Both the position numbers and the translations under genes were made by a program. A stretch of 64,000 bases of DNA from Mytilus edulis. Lineage: Eukaryota > Mollusca > Bivalvia > Mytilida > Mytilidae. Below the pieces are notes generated by a model. That model saw only the letters and a program-made list of their open reading frames with translations. It ran no database searches and had not been told where the DNA came from. The DNA is taken from the NCBI RefSeq assembly GCF_963676685.1, contig NC_092344.1:52164830-52228829 (forward strand). Reading direction: 5' to 3'. Shown here one piece after another: positions 60,975 to 64,000 of this stretch. Within the stretch, counting starts at the first letter, position 1, and each line of letters begins with the position of its first letter.

Positions 60975-61741
60975 GAAACATATCCGTACGTCTTTTTTGT
61001 CGTTTTTTGACCAAAATAACTCAATCTGAATAATCATATGAATGGATGACAAATGCGATTATGCACTGTACCCATAGGACACAGAGACATGATGATTAAT
61101 TTATTGTGGAAAGAAGAGAAGCGACACCCAAAATGAGGTCTTCTCGTTTAATAGTATAGATTATACAATATACCAAAGACAAAGTCATTCACATACGAAA
61201 ATCAAAAATGCTTTTTTATTTTCCAGCGCTTGCAACAAATACAGTTATATATTTGCCGGTGCCGTTAAAATACCAAAATTGACGTTACGCGCGATGTTCA
61301 TACCTTTTACGTTTTATGCATGTTTCGTGAGTAAAACTGCTCTGTAGGTGAAGAAAAAAACGTATTTTAATAAGAAAAAAGATATCAATTTGCTGGATAT
61401 AAACGTCCTTGTTCATTTATCTCCATTAAAACAATATAAAACGCATTTGTTCGAGTTGATAAGCATTTAATTCTGGGTTTTTTGTTAAAAATGGGTTGTC
61501 CCGGGTAACATTTGACGATGAAAACTGAAGTATAAACCTTCTTTTCGCCTTCTTTTTTTACCGATTTTCTTAATTTTTTTTTTGCCGCGAACCGCCATGA
61601 AATGGCAATACTTTATGACGTATTAGAATGGCGGCTACTGACGTCATATTCTGTTTTGCCAGGCAAATCGGCAAAGTTGCATTGTGTCCTATCTCCATTT
61701 CCGAAGCTAATTCATCGAAAACAGTCCAAAAATACGGATAA
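60975..61741. other. 5' flank of the second transposase-like gene
   Basis: No other gene. TGACGTCA-like palindromes occur near 61617 and 61640. I could not identify a TIR here by eye, although one would be expected if the gene belongs to a TTAA-type element. Confidence 0.4.
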
Positions 61742-64000
61742 ATGATGCCATCAGGTGAGAAATTGATAAAGCTAGTATAATGTTGTTTTTCTGTAATTAA
61801 TTAATTTCAAAAGCAAAATCGTTTTAACACAAAAACAAAAAAAAATGATACATTTTTAAATTTGGTGAAAAAATGTCACACGTTCATTTTTCGCAAATAC
61901 GTTGCGTACAGTAGTAATTTAAGTTAACTAGGTTTCGTTTTGCACTTGATTGTCGACAGTGGCATTCTAATATAGAAATGTTATTTTTCTGGTCTTTCCA
62001 AAATATCTATATTGATCTCCATAGCATTCGTACTTTCCGAAAAAAATATATTTGAAAAATGGTGAAAAAGATGTCACACGCATTACATTTATAACGGCGG
62101 CAACCTGACGTCGTTTCGAATTGTGAAAACAACAAAATACACGGCTCCATGAAAACACATTGAACAAGCGCACAACTTAGTCGATTTTCGGTGCATGCAT
62201 TTTTAAACTAAAAATATATAGAGAGAGACTTTTTAAGCTACGGTTTGATTTATCTATATGTTACTGATTTTTCCGATCCTTTTTGTTATTCCGTGATATT
62301 AATAAGTGTTGCCCTCGACGCAGAACAGATTGCATGTTTTATATTGCCCGCAAATTTTAACTTGGGTGCAAAACTTTCAATTTTTTTTAAAACAAGTAAA
62401 ACGTGGGCGCGTAATAGTTTGAGCATTTCTTTTATGCGTTTCTATCTTTTAGCAATAAAGAGGCTTCTTTTAACACGCGTTCCATTTTTCAAAACTCAAT
62501 CATAATTTTTTGGTAATGATTTTAATTTGCAGTTAACAAAAGCACGTCTGCTTTGAGATTTGAAATGTGGAAGGAGAAAAAGGCACAGAAAAACAGAGAA
62601 AGGTGTAAACAAAAATACGAAATGAAGAAAAACGACAGAATCAATGCATTAAAACAAAAATGTCACAGTTGTGGTTATTCCGAAACTTCCGCAGCCAAGA
62701 GAAAAAGAAAAGAAAGGAAGATAAAAGCTGATAAAAGACTTTATGAAACTGGACGGAAAAGAAAATATAGGAAAACTCAAAATAAAGATTCCGCTATTCA
62801 CACAATAAATGACATTAAAAACACGTTTTCGAATAAGATGGAGAAAAGCAGGGCCGTAAAGGCAATGAAGAGAGCACTCCCTACAACACCGAAGAAAAGA
62901 GTAGCAGTAATGGCCACGTATTTAGACAATAAACAATCCCCAACTGTTCAATCGCTTGAAAAATTAAAGTTTGTTGTGACACCAGAAGAAAAAACAGACA
63001 TTCAACTTGGGAATGCTGTTCTAAATGATCTCAAAGAGATAGTCGACCAGGCCAAATTGTCAAGATCTGATTCGGCAAGAACTGCCTTAAGTGTAATCGT
63101 AGCAAGCACAAGTGGTAAAAACATAACTAAAGAACGAAAGAAAACTTTGCTTTCAAGAAAGTTGGGACTACCCCTGAAACGGATATCGAAAGGAAAAAGA
63201 GTACGCACCCAAATATTTAGTTCTGAAAAGTCATGTTGGACATATATTGAGAGAAAAACGAGGAAAGATGCTATTACTGACGATGTAAAGAAAATCGCGT
63301 ACAATTTTTGGACAGATCCTAATACGTCCCGTCCGTCTGGAAACAAAAATGACACGAAGCGTATCCGTATTGGCCCCAAACAATTTTTAAAACATCCTAT
63401 TTATATACTTGATAAATCTCAAACTGAAGTGTTCAATGACTTTTGTATAAATAATCCAAACATAAAAATGAACCAAAGAACATTTGAGAGATTAAAGCCG
63501 TATTTTGTTCGGTCAGCAAGACCAAAAGATCGTGTTACCTGCTGTTGTCGCTATCACATAGAAGCCAGATCTTTGTTTTCAAAAACAATGGATTTTCGAA
63601 AAAAATACACGATTCCGAACATTTCAGATTTCGAGAAAAACGTATACCCTATTTATGAACACCTGACTGATATCGCCGTTGCTACTCTATGTGATAAGGA
63701 TCAGGTTAATAATTCTTACTCGAAGTCATGTTTAGATCGTGAATGTAGTAAATGTGGACTTTCGTTATTAAAATTTACGGACGAAGAGTTGAATGTTTCG
63801 GATGATGCTCCCAATGTATCTTGGGAACGGTACGATTATATCACTGTGAATTCAAAGAAAAAACTTACTCTTGTCAGAAAATGCACTAAACCGGGTGAAA
63901 TGTTTAATTATTTTAGACAACTTTTAGAAAAATTTGCAGGACATCAGTTCCGTGCACAGTGGCAAAATGCACAACTTAAATGTTTGAAAGAAAACTTATT
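61742..64000 (+). CDS. Second, divergent transposase of the same family, 5' part (runs off the window)
   Basis: Exon 1 is 61742-61754 (ATGATGCCATCA plus one base) before a donor G|GTGAGA. Exon 2 starts at 62533 after 'tttgcag' and stays open to the window end. The join is in frame and starts MMPSVNKSTSALRFEMW. About 493 residues are visible. The N-terminus is basic, with a C-x2-C pair (KCHSCG) near residue 45. FVRSARPKDRVTCCCRYHIEA and CLDRECSKCGLS then align with FVRPASEKDRNTCCCRYHVEA and CLDRKCSLCGVG of the transposase at 39431. The DDE core lies beyond the window. No stop or frameshift is seen in exon 2, so the copy may be intact. Without the intron, an internal ATG at 62565 could also serve as start. 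Confidence 0.75.

Overview
The window looks like AT-rich nuclear DNA from a marine bivalve, most likely a mytilid mussel. This is an inference from two intron-rich, clearly animal housekeeping genes set in dense repeats of a kind I associate with Mytilus and related bivalves; no species-level test was possible. Most of the sequence is intergenic or intronic and built from nested non-autonomous elements. Most open reading frames longer than 60 codons are chance frames or lie in repeats.

Layout. (1) 1-13.3 kb: repeats, namely a foldback element (509-856), degenerate tandem repeats, a palindromic 20-bp minisatellite (3322-3660) and a TTAA-flanked 700-bp element (10491-11190), plus the first exon of an integrase-core transposon gene (2228-2681, minus). 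(2) 13.37-20.3 kb: a complete six-exon class II ADP-ribosylation factor gene (ARF4 type, 180 aa, plus strand), with a CREB3/ATF6-type site 117 bp upstream of its ATG. (3) 20.3-33.7 kb: bivalve repeats, including an inverted repeat pair, a 40-bp minisatellite, a 318-bp tandem duplication that carries a tiny exon-like ORF, and a 1.8-kb element. (4) 33.76-43.3 kb: a bivalve repeat interrupted by a 7645-bp transposon (34557-42201). This transposon has about 225-bp terminal inverted repeats, a TTAA target duplication and a 751-763 aa DDE-like transposase. It also contains a broken minus-strand gene for the P2X7-type C-terminal 'ballast' domain. (5) 44-54.1 kb: a complete seven-coding-exon EB1/MAPRE gene on the minus strand (270 aa). 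A likely non-coding first exon ends at 56142, next to a TCTCGCGAGA promoter palindrome. (6) 56.5-57.15 kb: a 42-47 codon membrane micro-ORF on the plus strand, divergent from MAPRE, with a tRNA-derived SINE in its downstream region. (7) 57.6-58.75 kb: a TIR element with an 8-bp target duplication. (8) 61.7-64 kb: the 5' part of a second, divergent copy of the same transposase family, running off the window.

ARF4 (Golgi/ER trafficking GTPase) and MAPRE (microtubule plus-end binding) are ordinary host genes, and their introns hold several of the repeats. The most unusual content is the TTAA-flanked element. Its transposase is not one I recognise as classical piggyBac or Kolobok. Both an interrupted and an uninterrupted copy of the target repeat are present, which proves the insertion, and the P2X7-ballast relic lies between its ends.
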